Origin: Ilex aquifolium
Taxonomy: Eukaryota > Streptophyta > Magnoliopsida > Aquifoliales > Aquifoliaceae
Reading direction: 5' to 3'
NCBI GenBank assembly: GCA_951799425.1
Contig: OX637392.1
Location: 53,396,093-53,460,092, forward strand
DNA length: 64,000 nt
Shown here: positions 21,809 to 33,389 of the stretch, one piece after another
Layout: every line of letters begins with the position of its first letter
Numbering within the stretch: position 1 is the stretch's first letter
The notes under the pieces: model-generated
Told to the model about the DNA's origin: nothing
What the model saw: the letters and a program-made list of their open reading frames with translations, nothing else
Database searches by the model: none
Program-made: the position numbers and the translations under genes

Positions 21809-22538
21809 AGCTCTTTTTGTTTATTCATGTAATCCTATCTTCTTTTTTACTCTTGTACTTTGAACTTGTGTTTTTGAAATACAAACTTCATGAAGTAACT
21901 TCTGAATCTTCGTTTTTGTTTTGACTTGTGCTGATGTGTTACGATCTGAGACATAACTCATATGGTTCTGTAACTCATATGGTTCTGTTTTTCTGAATTT
22001 TCTTCTGGATTTTCTTATACTTCCCTTTTGCCCCCATTGCTTTGAGAAGTGCTTCAGTCCTTCTTGAAGCAAGATTATGGACTTCATGAGCTGCGAAGTT
22101 CTTTCGATGAACTAAGGAATCCATCAAGAACTCCATCATTCTGACGTGAGCAAGGTTCTTGGAATTGCAGGTCTCAAAGACTTGCTATAGAGGTGATATG
22201 TTGTCAACCGGGCTGAGCTCAAATATGAGGAATATTCTGCTTGGGTGGGGTCAGAATTCCCTTCGGTTGCTTTGAGTGCAATAGGAGGGGTAGTCTTGTA
22301 CTGATTCATTTTTCCGCCTTTTTCTCAACCGTTTTCCATAACCGCAACCACCTTTATTAATTAAGAAACCAAAAAGACAGCCGACTTCCTTTCGCGTGGC
22401 TCTTGGTTTCCTAAAAACTCCCAATCTTCCTTAAGTCTCCTATCATCTGCTGAGTCCCTTTCTCTTTTGCGAAAAATACTTCTGAGTTCCTTTTTCTTGA
22501 TCCTTCGTGGTTACTCTCTGTTTTCATCGTGATCTTTA
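21809..22538. other. Spacer between the two antisense genes
   Basis: It begins with a plant-type 3' end context (TTTGTTTATTCATGTAATCC at ~21816). A hairpin-forming string, GCTTCAGTCCTTCTTGAAGC, lies near 22050. A near-identical hairpin is kept near 41550 in the small relative, showing that both elements derive from one ancestor. TTTATTAATTAA near 22353 is a weak TATA candidate for the second gene. Confidence 0.5.
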
Positions 22539-23628
22539 ATGGCTGCCTCTGCTTCTTCGTTGTTCGAGGAGCGCACTTCCTTTGGAATCGAATGGAAGTG
22601 GCACTGTCGCTACCTGTCTCCTTCAACCTTAGAGCCCTCTGATTTGAAAGCCATCCAGAAACGGTTTTTTTCTGATCTTGATTTGCCTTTGCGAGTCCCT
22701 ACCCCTGACGAGCCCTGCAACTTCCTTCCTCGAGGGGAAGTCTGCTTCTTTGAAGGTGCCATGGATATGGGACTTCGTCTTCCTATTCATCCGGCCATAG
22801 GGCGAGTTCTTGCCTATTATGGCATATGCCCTTCTCGCCTTTCCCCACGAGGATGGGTCGCTATGGTTAGCTTCTTCCTGTTCTGCCGCCTTCATGCCAT
22901 CGGCAGGTTCCCCTATGTCTCCGAGTTTCTATACTTCTTCGAGATCGAGGAAGACGATGCCCCCTGCTTCAGCTTCTTCCGTTGGAGGAATTTTAGATTA
23001 CGCCTTTTGATTCTAGGCTTTCCCTCCAATCCTGAAGGATGGTCTAAACGTTTCTTTTTCGCTTCTGGGGAGTCTTGGCGGTCCACTGAAGATCGTTGCC
23101 GTGAAGCTAGGATCCCTCAGTCCTGGAAGAGCTTCTCTCGTATTGGTAGGTTCGAGCTGAGCTCTCTTGAGTATATACTTTCCTTGAAGATATATTCTTA
23201 TTGTATCCTTGTTACTCAGGTCCCCCTGATCTAGATGTGCCCGAGATGATAAACATTGATGAATTGCTACTTGTTGAGCCTAGGTCTTACTCTGAGTTAA
23301 TGACGAGTGCAAATCTTTATTTGCTTGGTGCTGAGGCTACTGAATTTGAATTTTCCTCCGTTCCTTACTCTTCCTGGACCTCTTTCTCTGACTCTGACGA
23401 AGATGGGGATTCTGAAGAGGATGGGATGCTGGTGCGAGCTCCAAGAGGCGTAAGAGGGATGTCTCTTTCTCTCCTGAATCTCTGTCCACCATTTTCCTTA
23501 CCCCAGCAGGTCAAAAGCTTCTTGATTCGCTCTATAAGGCTGAGCAAGAAAGAGATGAGCTGAAGGAGGAGAATGCTCGCCTGAAGGAGGAAGTGGTTGA
23601 GCTGAGGTCACAGCTTAAGAAGGACTAG
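22539..23628 (+). pseudogene. Antisense gene 2: paralogous Transposase_28-like, spliced protein
   Basis: Exon 1 (22539-23145) and exon 2 (23220-23628) are joined across a 74 bp GT-AG intron in phase 1. The N-terminal domain (GLRLPIHPAIGRVLAYYGIC then PSRLSPRGWVAMVSFFLFCR) is the counterpart of FPLHPFI...HFNVCPSQIS in gene 1, so the two look like ancient tandem duplicates. The C-terminal half has an acidic SDSDEDGDSEED, a basic SSKRRKRD and a coiled coil (ERDELKEENARLKEEVVELR) ending in TAG. One single-base shift between the acidic and basic segments (near 23425) breaks the frame. About 338 residues if uninterrupted. No known activity. Confidence 0.7.
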
Positions 23629-24028
23629 GAGCTCAACCCCCTTGTATTTTCTTCTTGATTAACGTCAAACTTTGTTTCTCCTTGCATTTCCTTGAACGCC
23701 TGTATTCTTGGATGTTTTGAATGTCAGATCTTTCTTTTTGAATATGCATGTTGATGTATGAGCTGAGAGGCTCATCTCTTTTGAGCTAAGTAGTCCCTTC
23801 TGAATTATGTAGGCTTGTTTCAGCGCATTCTTCGTGTTCAGGTCATGAACGTGGATGGAAAATAGAAGATCATGTTTGCACTGACCTCAGTCCTTGACTG
23901 GTTCCCCAGATGATCTCCATTGCACTAGACATGCGTCGACAGCATACGAGGACCACTGGTCGTGGGGGAAAGACTATTGGTGTCTCCAAGAAGAGATTTA
24001 GCTTGGATTTTAGAAGCTTTATTATTTT

Positions 24029-24415
24029 GTACATGAGATGAAGAGCTCATCTCGAATTTTATGAGCTTAGAAGCTTATCGTTTGTATATGAGCTGAAGAG
24101 CTCATCTTGAGTTTTATAAGCTGAGAAGCTTATCGTTTGTATATGAGCTGAAGAGCTCATCTTGAGTTTTATAAGCTGAGAAGCTTATCGTTTGTTTATG
24201 AGCTGAAGAGCTCATCTTGAGTTTTATAAGCTGAGAAGCATATCGTTTGTTTATGAGCTGAAGAGCTCATCTTGAGTTTTATAAGCTGAGAAGCTTATCG
24301 TTTGTTTATGAGCTGAAGAGCTCATCTTGAGTTTTATAAGCTGAGAAACATATCGTTTGTTTATGAGCTGAAGAGCTCATCTTGAGTTTTATAAGCTGAG
24401 AAGCTTATCGTTCTT
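24029..24415. repeat. 55 bp tandem array of paired mini-hairpins
   Basis: About seven units of 55 bp. Each holds two short dyads, GAGCTGAAGAGCTC and AAGCTGAGAAGCTT, separated by CATCTTGAGTTTTAT and CATCGTTTG-type linkers. Both dyads have 5-base stems with 4-base loops. It lies between the antisense genes and the integrase terminus. A related array of 40 and 27 bp units fills the smaller element (41690-42605). Confidence 0.85.
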
Positions 24416-24485
24416 TTACTTTGGACATCATGTGAGGAAAAGACTCGTTTAATTTTATTGAAAATAGCTCTGTTACATGGAAAAC

Positions 24486-27400
24486 TTACTGAAAGAACTT
24501 CTTAAGGTGCTCGGCATTCCAAGAGTGAGGTAGGACCTTTCCTTCCTCTGTTTGGAGCTCGTAGTTTCCTGGTCTGACTACCCTTGACACGATATAGGGA
24601 CCTTCCCAGTTGGGTCCCAGCTTCCCATGCGTAGGATCCTTCTTCGCAAGCAGAAGCCTCCTAAGCACCAAGTCTCCAACCTTGAAACTTCGGTGTCTTA
24701 CCTTCCTATCGTAGTATCTTGCAGTTTTCCTTTGATAAATTTGGACGCGATGCAGAGCTCTGTCTCTTTTTTCATCTAGGAGATCGAGGTTCAATAGGAG
24801 AGACTCATTATTAAGCTCGGCATCTGCAAATTCCACCCTTGGTGATTGGAGCCCCACCTCAACAGGGGCTACTGCCTCGGTTCCAAAGGCCAAAGCGAAG
24901 GGGGTTTCCTGAGTTGCAGATCTGACGGTGGTCCTGTAGGCCCACAATACCTCAGGGATGTACTCCACTCACTTGCCTTTTAGGTTTTCTAGTTTGGTCT
25001 TCAGAGCTGTCTTTATGATTCTGATTGTGACCTCTGCTTGCCCATTGGATTGAGGATGCGCAGGAGCTGAGAAATAGTTCTTTATCCCAAGCTCAGCACA
25101 AAAGCTTTTAAATTTCGAGTTGTCAAACTGCTTCCCATTGTCAGACACGACTGCTCTGGGAACCCCAAATCTGCAAACTATCGACTTCCAAACGAAGTTT
25201 TGAACTTTTTGTTCGGTGATTGTTGCCAAAGGTTCGACCTCTGCCCACTTGGTGAAGTAATCTACCCCTATGATAGCAAACTTGCATTGTCCAGCCCCGA
25301 TGGGAAGGGGTCCAAGAATATCCAAACCCCACTGCTGGAAGGGCCATGGGCTTACCACCGAGATTAGCAGCTCGGGTGGACAATGGGAAATATTGGCATG
25401 CTCTTGGCAAATCTTGCATCTTCTGACCAATTCGGTGGCATCTTTGAGCATGGTCGGCCAATAATACCCTTGCCTTAGCGTTTTTCCTGCCAAAACCCGA
25501 GCTCCAATGTGATTGCCACATATTCCCTCATGAACTTCTCTGAGTATATAATTGGCATCCTCATCTCATACGCACTTAAGGAGAGGAGCTGAAAATCCTC
25601 GTTTGTATAGATTTCCTTGCAGCACCGAAAATCTGGCTGACCTAGTTTTGAGCTTAGATGCTTCCTTAGCATCGCTTGGCAAGGTTCTTTTCTGTAGGTA
25701 TTCTACGAGAGGGTCCATCCAGCTTGACTGAACTACGATTGGCAGCATGTCCTCCCTTTGAATGCTTATTGAAGGCTCCGGAAGATGCTCCACCGGTATT
25801 AGCCTATCCAAGTCTTCCTGTGAGGCAGTTGCTAACCTTGCTAACGCATCTGCTCTTGAATTCTCTGCTCTAGGCACATGTCTGACCTTAACCTGCACAA
25901 ACTTCTTTATTAGTTCTCGTACCTTTCTGAGATAAAGGATCATTTTTTCGCCTCTCGCTTCGTAGGATTCCTCTATCTGTTTTACCACTAGTTGAGAGTC
26001 ACTGCAAATCTCTAGCTATTCTGCTTCCATAGAATGAGCAAGACTGAGTCCAGCGATGACAACTTCATATTCCGCCTCGTTATTTGAAGCTTTAAACCCA
26101 AATCTAAGGGCGTACTCGACATCTATTCCTTCTGGAGAGGTCAAGATCATATCTGCACCGCTTCCTTGAGCATTGGCAGCTCCATCCACCGAAAGCCTCC
26201 ACATGGGGATGTCTGGTACTAAATCTGCGGTCTCCATAGGTGCTGCTGCTGTGAACTCTGCGATGAAATCCGCCAAAATTTGTCATTTGATGGCAGTTCT
26301 TGGCTTATATCTGATATCAAAGTCACTGAGCTCTATGGCCCACTTGACTAACCTCCCCGAAGACTCTGGCTTATGTAGCACTTGTTTCAACGGCTGATCT
26401 GTTGGGACTTCGATGGTATGAGCCTGAAAATATGGTCTAAGTCTCCTAGCTGTTGTGACCAAAGCCAAGACGAGTTTTTTCATCTTTGGATATCTCTCCT
26501 CTGCCCCCCTCAAAGCTCTGTTGTAGTAGTAGACTGGTTGCTGAGCTCTGTCTCGCTCCCTGACCAGCGTTGTGCTTGTTGAAAAATCTGAAACTGTCAG
26601 GTAGAGAGTAAGGACTTCTCCCTCTAAAGGGCTCACCAAAACAGAAGGAGAGCTCATATAATTTTTCAGGGCTTTGAACGCTTCTTCGCATTTGGTATCC
26701 CACTGGAACGCTTTTTTCAAGATTTGAAAGAATGATTGGCATTTATCGCTTGACCTGGACACAAAACGGCTCAAGGTGGCTATTCTACCTGTCAAGCGTT
26801 GTACCTCCCTTGTGTTAGATGGTGACTGCATATCTAACACCGCCCTAACCTTCTCTGGGTTAGTTTCAATTCCTCGGCTGCTAACTATAAAACCCAGAAA
26901 CTTTCCGGCTGAGACACCGAATGCACACTTCGCAGGGTTAAGCTTCATCTTGTATTCCTTTAGAATCTGGAATGATTCAGCTAGGTGCTCGATGTGGAGT
27001 TCTGCCTTCAGTGATTTTACTAACATATCGTCGATGTAGACCTCCATAGATGCACCTATCTGCTTTTGGAATATCCTATTCACCAACCGCTGGTAAGTGG
27101 CTCCAGCGTTTTTCAATCCAAAAGGCATGATCTGATAACAGTATGTTCCTTGTTCCGTTACAAATGAGGTCTTTTCTTGGTCGCTGGGATCCATCCTGAT
27201 CTGGTTGTAACCTGAGAAAGCGTCCATGAAGCTAAGTAGCTCGTGCCCGGCTGTGGCGTCCACTATTAAGTCGATCCGAGGTAAGAGAAAGTTGTCCTTA
27301 GGGCATGCTCGGTTGAGGTCAGTAAAGTCGATGCACAGTTGCCATTTACCGTTGGTCTTTTTGACAAGAACCACATTTGCCAACCAGGTAGGGTAGTCAA

Positions 27401-28724
27401 CTTCCCTGATGGCCTTGGCATGGAGGAGTTTGCCGACCTCCTCATTTATTGCCCTTTGTCTTTCTGCAGCAAAACTCCTTCTTTTCTGTTTGACGGGTTT
27501 GCAAGTTGGGTTCACACTTACCTTATGGGTAATAACCGAAGAGTCAATACCCTCCATGTCTTCTTGCTTCCAAGCAAACACCCCCATATTCTCCTTCAAG
27601 AACTGGATGAGGAGACCTCTGAGCTCAACGTTCAGTCTGGAACCTATATAAACGAGGTGCTCTGGCTCCCCATCAAGCTGAATCGGTTCCAGCTCTTCTG
27701 ATGGCATTGGCCTTGTCTCCATCTCATCTCTCATGTCGAGTTCATCTAATTGGATGTTCTCGACCTCCTTCATCTTCACATAAGCCATGTAACATTCTCT
27801 TGCTACACGCTGGTCTCCTCGGACCGCTCCTATTCCATTCTCTGTAGGGAACTTTACAACCAAGTGATAGGCAGATGGGATTGCCTTCATAGAATTAAGG
27901 GATGACCTTCCAAGCAAGATGTTGTATGCAGAAGGTGCATCGACCACTAGGAACTTTATGGTTGTGGTGGCTTGGCAAGGTGGGTCTCCTAGGGTGAGCA
28001 CGAGTTGGATTGCGCCTAGGGGGAGCACCCTTTCTCCCGAGAACCCCAGCAAGTGAGTACTTACAGGTTCGAGTCTTCCCCGTCTTATGTCCATTTTGTC
28101 GAATGCAGGTGCAAAAATGATGTCTGCCGAGCTCCCATTATCGATCAGAATGCGATGAACGGTTCTGTTAGCCACCACAACTCGTACCACCAGTGGATCG
28201 TCGTGAGGGAACTGGCATCCCTCTAAATCAGAATCTGAAAAAGTGATAGATGTATCTAAGCGTGGTGTTTTGGATACAGTGTGCACTTCAAGAGCTTCTT
28301 CGGCTCTGATTCGTCGGAGGTGTGCTTTCCTGGCTAAGCTGGATTCTCCGCCTCCCGCAAATCCTCCAGATATTACTCTAATCTCACCCAGAGGCTGCTG
28401 ATGCGGCGCAGGTGCTTGCTGTTGGGGTGGCGGGGGTGGAAGAGCTCGGTTCTGGTTGTCATGGGCTACAAAGCGACGTAACTGCCCTCGCTGAATTAGG
28501 AACTCGATTTCCTTTTTTAGTTGAATGCAGTCATCGGTGTGATGACCATGATCTCTGTGATAATCGCAATACTTTGTGGGGTCTCTCTTGGCCGGATCTG
28601 CCTTCATCCGAGGTGGCCATCTTAAGAACTTCTCGTTTTGGACCTCATACAGAACTTGTGACACAGCAGCAGTGAGTGGGGTGAATCGTTGAGGTCCGTA
28701 TCTGGGCTGCAGTTCAGGCTGCAT
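24486..28724 (-). pseudogene. Pol polyprotein: protease, RT, RNase H, second RNase H, integrase
   Basis: One - strand frame interrupted by four stops (26283, 26013, 25566, 24969). In order it contains a Cys-His knuckle-like CDYHRDHGHHTDDC and an aspartic protease motif ILIDNGSSADII. RT follows with LCIDFTDLNRACPKDNF and the active-site VYIDDMLVKS. A degenerate first RNase H ends at about 26283. A second, Tat-type RNase H follows (MWRLSVDGAANAQGSG; NNEAEYEVVIAGL; ICSDSQLVV). Integrase shows CKICQEH, then the D, D and E of LDILGP, VVSDNGKQF and NGQAEV, and a C-terminal GPYIVSRV region. The stops read as TGA, TAG, TGA and TGA; at least two fit single transitions (CAG to TAG, TGG to TGA) and a third could be CGA to TGA. 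A one-base shift near 28840 also separates pol from gag. Confidence 0.92.
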
Positions 28725-28773
28725 GGGGCCCAGACGATCTCTGACATTTCCTCTTCTCTTTGGGGAGCGATCT

Positions 28774-29955
28774 CTATCCCTCCTTGGAGACCTTTCTCTC
28801 CCCTTTTCTTTCCTTGGACTTTGGTCCCTTTTCTTCTCTTCTTTCCTTCTCCCTTCGTGTGGGCGTACCTACCACCTTGGAGAGGAGTGCCTCTTCACCA
28901 TTTATATACTTTTCTGCCTTGGCTAACACCTCAGCCATGCTTGCTTGAGGGTTCTTCGATATAGAGAACATTAGATCCTTTGATTGCACTCCTAACCCTG
29001 CAATAAAGGCAGTTATGGCAAATTTTTCGTCTGGGACGTCTACTTTTAGTGTCTCCGAGTTGAACCTTTGGACATAGGACCTCAGGTTTTCTTGGGGCCC
29101 CTGTTTCACATTCAGTAGGTGGTAGCTTGGCTTTCTATATATCCGGGCTCCTATAAAGTGAGATACGAAAGCTATCGAGAGCTCTTTAAAGGATGAGATC
29201 GAGGCTGGTGGGAGCCTGTGAAACCAGGCTAGGACGGAGCCTTTCAATGTGATGGCAAAAGCTCTGCAACGTACAGGATCCTGGTATCCATGCAGCTCTA
29301 TCTGGTTCTTGTAGGTGTTGAGATGATCTACTGGATCTTTCGTTCCGTCAAAGACCTCTATTTGCGGCATTCTGAACTTTGGTGGGAGAGGAAAATGTAG
29401 CACTCCAGAGGTGAATGGGAACTCGGTTTGTTGTACCAGGACATCCATTGTAACCGGAGCCTTGCTCTTTACAGCCTCTTTCATGTGGCTGAGCTCTTGC
29501 TGGATGTCTTTGAAACGTTGTTCCCAGTGCTGCTCTCTCCTGTCTTGCGGGTAAGGGAAAAAATCATCCCTCTCACCCCCATCGTTCTGACTTTGCACTT
29601 CCTCGTTGTGGCCATTCCTAGGGGGTAGGTAAGGAACATGCCCCCGGGTCTGGCTGCTTTATCCTCCTTCGTTGACCTCTCGAAGGGGGTCCCAGTGTCG
29701 TTGTTCCCTGTGAAGGGGATTATTCTGGCCTTCTTGGGCCGGTCGTGCCTCCTGTGGGCGTTGTATGAGCTTTGATAGCTCTGCATTTTCCTTTAGCAAG
29801 CGTTGGTTGACGAGGCGAAGGGCCTCCATCTCGTTATTAATGGGGGAATTAGTCTCTTGGATGTTTTCGGGTTGTCTGCCGTTGGTGGCTTCCTGCTGAT
29901 CTTGCACTCGTGGTAGGTTTGTTTGACTTCTGCTCATATTTTGAGTTGTTACCAT
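28774..29955 (-). pseudogene. Gag of the Tat-lineage element
   Basis: Read from 29955 leftward. The N-terminal ~98 residues have a coiled-coil-like segment (RLVNQRLLKENAELSKLIQ), then an in-frame TAA at 29659-29661. The same frame continues through the retrotransposon Gag core (VDHLNTYKNQIELHGYQDP; AWFHRLPPASISSF; KQGPQENLRSYVQRFN) to a lysine/arginine/serine-rich tail. The core is close to that of the small element at 42597-43850. The frame ends at 28774; the RS-rich tail continues in the pol frame after a one-base shift. Confidence 0.88.
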
Positions 29956-29996
29956 CAGTCACTGAGAGATCAGCTTATTTGTAATAGGAACAGTCC

Positions 29997-30014
29997 TTCC
30001 CACAGACGGCGCCA
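29997..30014 (-). promoter_or_regulatory. Primer-binding site
   Basis: Four bases inside the 5' LTR the element strand reads TGGCGCCGTCTGTGGGAA. The TGGCGCC start can pair with a tRNA 3' end of the GGCGCCA type (tRNA-Asp has such an end). The identical string is present in the related element at 43892-43909, and a C-to-T decayed version at 1611-1629. Confidence 0.75.
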
Positions 30015-30017
30015 AAC

Positions 30018-30752
30018 TGATGGCGTAAATCTACGCGAATGAGCTACTGAACAAGATTAATTCGTATGAACTATCTTCGCGGGGCTAAGTAGGGTGTCTG
30101 AGCTGCATGACTCATATATAATAATGCTGGTTGATGTTTGGGGGAATGAGGATAGGGACGATAACACGACAGAATTATAGTGGTTCACCGGCCTGAGCTC
30201 GGCTAGTCCACTCAATAATGGAGTCTCTAGCTCCTTTTCTTCTTACTTATGGTGTTGAATGTATTACAGTGTGATCTGGAGGAAATTAGGGTATTTCGTG
30301 GTTCTAATGCCCATCCTCTTCAACGGAGGCCTCACCCCCCTCTTATAACTTCTTGCTTACCTCTAATCCGAATTTTCTTCCTATAATGAAGGGATTTCCC
30401 GTATCTTTCCCTCTTCGATCCCGAAATTACCATAATTCCATTCGATTGGCTTCCATGGTCTATATCCCGAGATCTTTGCCTCTTACCGGGGGATCCTCCT
30501 TAATCACTTAGAGAGGATCTTGGTTGGTTGAGGGTTTTATGCCTTGATTCCAGCTTGACCCCTACTTCAGGGGTGTCTGTTGTCATCTCGCTGTCTTCTT
30601 GCCTCTTTCTCCTATTCTCTTACCTGGAGGAGCTCTAATACCGGCTGGATGAGCTCAGACTATGGCTGGAGGAGCTCAGCGTATCTTACCTAAGCTCCCG
30701 AGCTGAGCTCACTTCCCGAGCTCATGTCGGAGGTTTATTTTAGGTATCATCA
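30018..30752 (-). repeat. 5' LTR (735 bp)
   Basis: Same ends as the 3' LTR apart from TGATGGCG. The shared promoter-like box lies at 30175-30213. In element sense CTATAATT follows CCGGTGAACCA, a plausible TATA region for the genomic RNA. Confidence 0.93.
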
Positions 30753-30757
30753 AAATT
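30753..30757. repeat. Target site duplication AAATT, right
   Basis: Exact copy of 17821-17825. Confidence 0.92.
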
Positions 30758-31196
30758 GATGCCAATATGTTCATGATCCAAGTTCCTTGGCAATTTTACC
30801 AACTATAAACCGTAATGAGACAGGGAATGTCTTTGTAACGTGTTTTTTGAGAAGAAAAAAATCATGAAGACATTAGTCTGTCTGAGCTTTTTGGTTAAGA
30901 AATTCATAACCTAAACAATATTTCAAATAGAGTAATGTTATTGGAACTTTAAAAATTGATTTAATTTACTGTTCTAATGATGTGTCAAGTGATGGAGTTC
31001 CAAGAAAGAAGCCCAAGAATAACAGTCACAATAACATCATTAGACCACATCCCTGTTACATTATTAATTCAGTAAATTAAGTTAATTTTTTAGATCACAA
31101 TAATATTATTCTATAGAACCATATCATTTGTCTTTTTTTTGGGTAAATAAATGAATTGAATTCTAAAAACCTTCATGAATACATGAGTAGTGTCAC
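30758..31196. other. Displaced 3' flank of second TmpA-like gene
   Basis: The first bases continue the homology to the downstream flank of the first paralog. Beyond about 30850 it is AT-rich and unrecognised. Confidence 0.6.
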
Positions 31197-31929
31197 TAGA
31201 TCTGTCAAAATCCGGCATGACACGATTAACAGACACGAATCGACATGAATTAAGCGAGTTTGAGTGATATCTTAACCGGTTTGAGTAGTAATCGGGTTGG
31301 CCCGTCAGACACGTTTAATAAACTGGTCGTGTTCGGGTGAGACATGTCAAACCGTTTATCACACGTTTACCCGTTTAAAAAAAATTAATATAATAATAAA
31401 TTAATAATTATTTTAAAAAATTAGCTAGAAAAAAAAGAATTAAAGAAATCAATACAAAAAAAAAAAAGTAAAACAGTAGTTCAAAGACAAAGGAGAGGAG
31501 ATGGGGAGCAGTTCAAAGACAAAGACAAATCAATGCCTTTTGTTTTTCTCCCTCATCGGCAAATGAGGGGAGATGGGGAGGGCTGACTTGCCTATAAAAT
31601 GAAGTGACTTTTTGCCTATTTTTTTTTAGCCTTCAAGTCTGATTTTTATGTAATATTTGACTAGAAATTTCTCTTTTTTGAGGTAAGTACAGCTGGTAGT
31701 AAAAATAATGGGGTATTAAAATTTGTTGATATAATTTTTTTAAAATTAAAAACGGGTTAAACGAGTCGTGTAGTGTTACCCGTCTATTAAACGGGTCGTG
31801 ATCGTGTTGAGATTTTTGCACTCGTTTATTAAACGTGTCGTGTACGGGTTTATATGTTTATATGTTTTTAACCCGTCACCCGTTTAATCCGATGCGTAAC
31901 CGTTTAATCCGACACATTTGACACCCCCA
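31197..31929. mobile_element. Degenerate hAT-like non-autonomous element
   Basis: The ends TAGATCTGTCAAA and TTTGACACCCCCA are imperfect inverted repeats of the TAGGGGTGTCAAA type. Inside are many GACACG / ACCCGTTTAA motifs like those of the element at 47178-47790. No convincing 8 bp duplication was found, so the exact ends are tentative. Confidence 0.5.
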
Positions 31930-32999
31930 ATGCTATCAAAACCGGACCGGTCATCGAACCGGCAAGGAGACCGGGTCAATGGTTCACTGGTTCAACCGTT
32001 GGGTCAACTAGTCGGACCGGTCATATAATAAAAAATAAAAAAAAATATAATAATTATAAAACATAATAATTTAGCTAAAAAATATAAAATATGTTTAAAA
32101 TACATACAATTTACCATAAAATTAATGAAGTTAAGTAAAAAAAACACCTGTGCCAAATATCAAAGTTCAACTTTAAAGCTCCAATCCAAGTACATAACAG
32201 AAAAATCACTCCAAGTCCAAACGCTAAACCACAATCTCAACTGAAGTTAAAAGTTTACATGTTTTGCATCACAAACCAACTGTATTGATAATACTTTGGG
32301 GAATGAGGCAAATAATATTTCAGGGAATGAAAAAAATCATAAAGCTTAATCTCTAAAAAACCACCAATTTCTGAAAATTTTGAATTGCTCGAACTGCATC
32401 CTTTGACATACTACACAAGCTAGGTGAACAAAATGGGGTTTGGACTGAACAGTGGACAGAACAGCATGTGTACTAAACAGTGAACAGAACAGCCTCGATA
32501 CTCGCTGCCTGAACAGTAAACAAAACAGCCCAAATAGACACCTGAGTTGATCGCTGCCTGAGTTGAATAGTTAAATTTTAACTTTTTAATCTTGTTAACT
32601 TGGGCGATTATGAAGGAATAGTATCTCGTTGTACATTGTGTCCGTTTGTGAAGGAGAAGTTCCTTCAAACGTCGTTTATTACTTTCCTACAGGGTAGGGT
32701 TACAATAGTAAAATTGACAAAAAACAGACTTAAAAGCAAATAAGTTTCTTTGACGGACTTATCTCCAAATAAGTCCATATAGGGGGACCGGCCTCCAAAT
32801 TTCCCAAAAAACAAACAAACAAGCTAACAAACAAACTAACTAGTAAGAATTAGGATTACAAATAGAATTCCTCTCTTCCTTCTCAAATGTGCGCTCAATA
32901 TTCATGATGTGTTGTAAAATCGACAAAATATTAATAACATATAAAAAGATCAATGTACAAAATATATCTAAAATAAATCCTTTAAAAATTTAATGTATT
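31930..32999. other. Unclassified repeat-like sequence rich in CCGG motifs
   Basis: It begins with ACCGGACCGGTCATCGAACC and further GGTTCAACCG-type palindromic motifs, typical of non-autonomous plant DNA elements, but no matching right end was found. The rest is AT-rich with no gene; short open frames have no recognisable domain. Confidence 0.35.
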
Positions 33000-33374
33000 G
33001 ATCTGCAAGATCACACTTTTCTTTTCTTTTCTTTTTTTCTCTTTTTGTTTGTTCCTTTTGTTCGCATTTCATACAAGCACCAGAAGCCCTTTTATAGGCC
33101 ACAGAAACTATAATACATATTGTGCCATAAAAAGAGTTGGTTGGGTGGTTGTATAATTGAGTGGGGTGAGACGGGGGGGAAGACCATTAAGAATTGGTCA
33201 TCCACTTGTATCACTATTTTACAATGCTTTCTCTTAGAAGACCACTATACTAAGATAGTGTTGGACTCACAAATACTGTCTCATTAAAACATTGTCAATA
33301 AAATCCAGTGGGATAAAAATTAGGGGAAGAAAAAAGAGTAAACCGTGTAAATTATATTATATTTTGATATAGAT
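33000..33374 (-). repeat. Partial copia-type 3' LTR
   Basis: It follows the polypurine tract (element sense CAGGGGGAG at ~33376-33385). On the - strand it contains GGCCTATAAAAGGGC at 33087-33100, a TATA box as in a copia U3/R boundary. The outer end is not clearly defined. Confidence 0.5.
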
Positions 33375-33389
33375 ACTCCCCCTGATAAG

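Larger units (their letters stand above)
17826..30752 (-). mobile_element. 12.9 kb Tat-lineage Ty3/gypsy retrotransposon with antisense genes
   Basis: LTRs of 734 and 735 bp flank an 11.5 kb interior. By eye they differ at about 16 positions (roughly 98% identity), so the insertion is fairly recent. On the - strand: PBS (29997-30014), gag, protease, RT, a first RNase H, a second RNase H and integrase, then a spacer and the polypurine tract beside the 3' LTR. The dual RNase H is the hallmark of the Tat clade (Retand/Ogre relatives). On the + strand, between integrase and the 3' LTR, lie two spliced genes. Several stop codons break the polyprotein, so this copy is not autonomous. Confidence 0.93.

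Noticed and set aside
26382..28964. Several + strand frames of 65-120 codons opposite pol and gag of the large element
   Set aside because: They overlap the well-supported - strand polyprotein and carry no domains; treated as shadows. This contrasts with the antisense genes at 19185-23628, which do not overlap pol.
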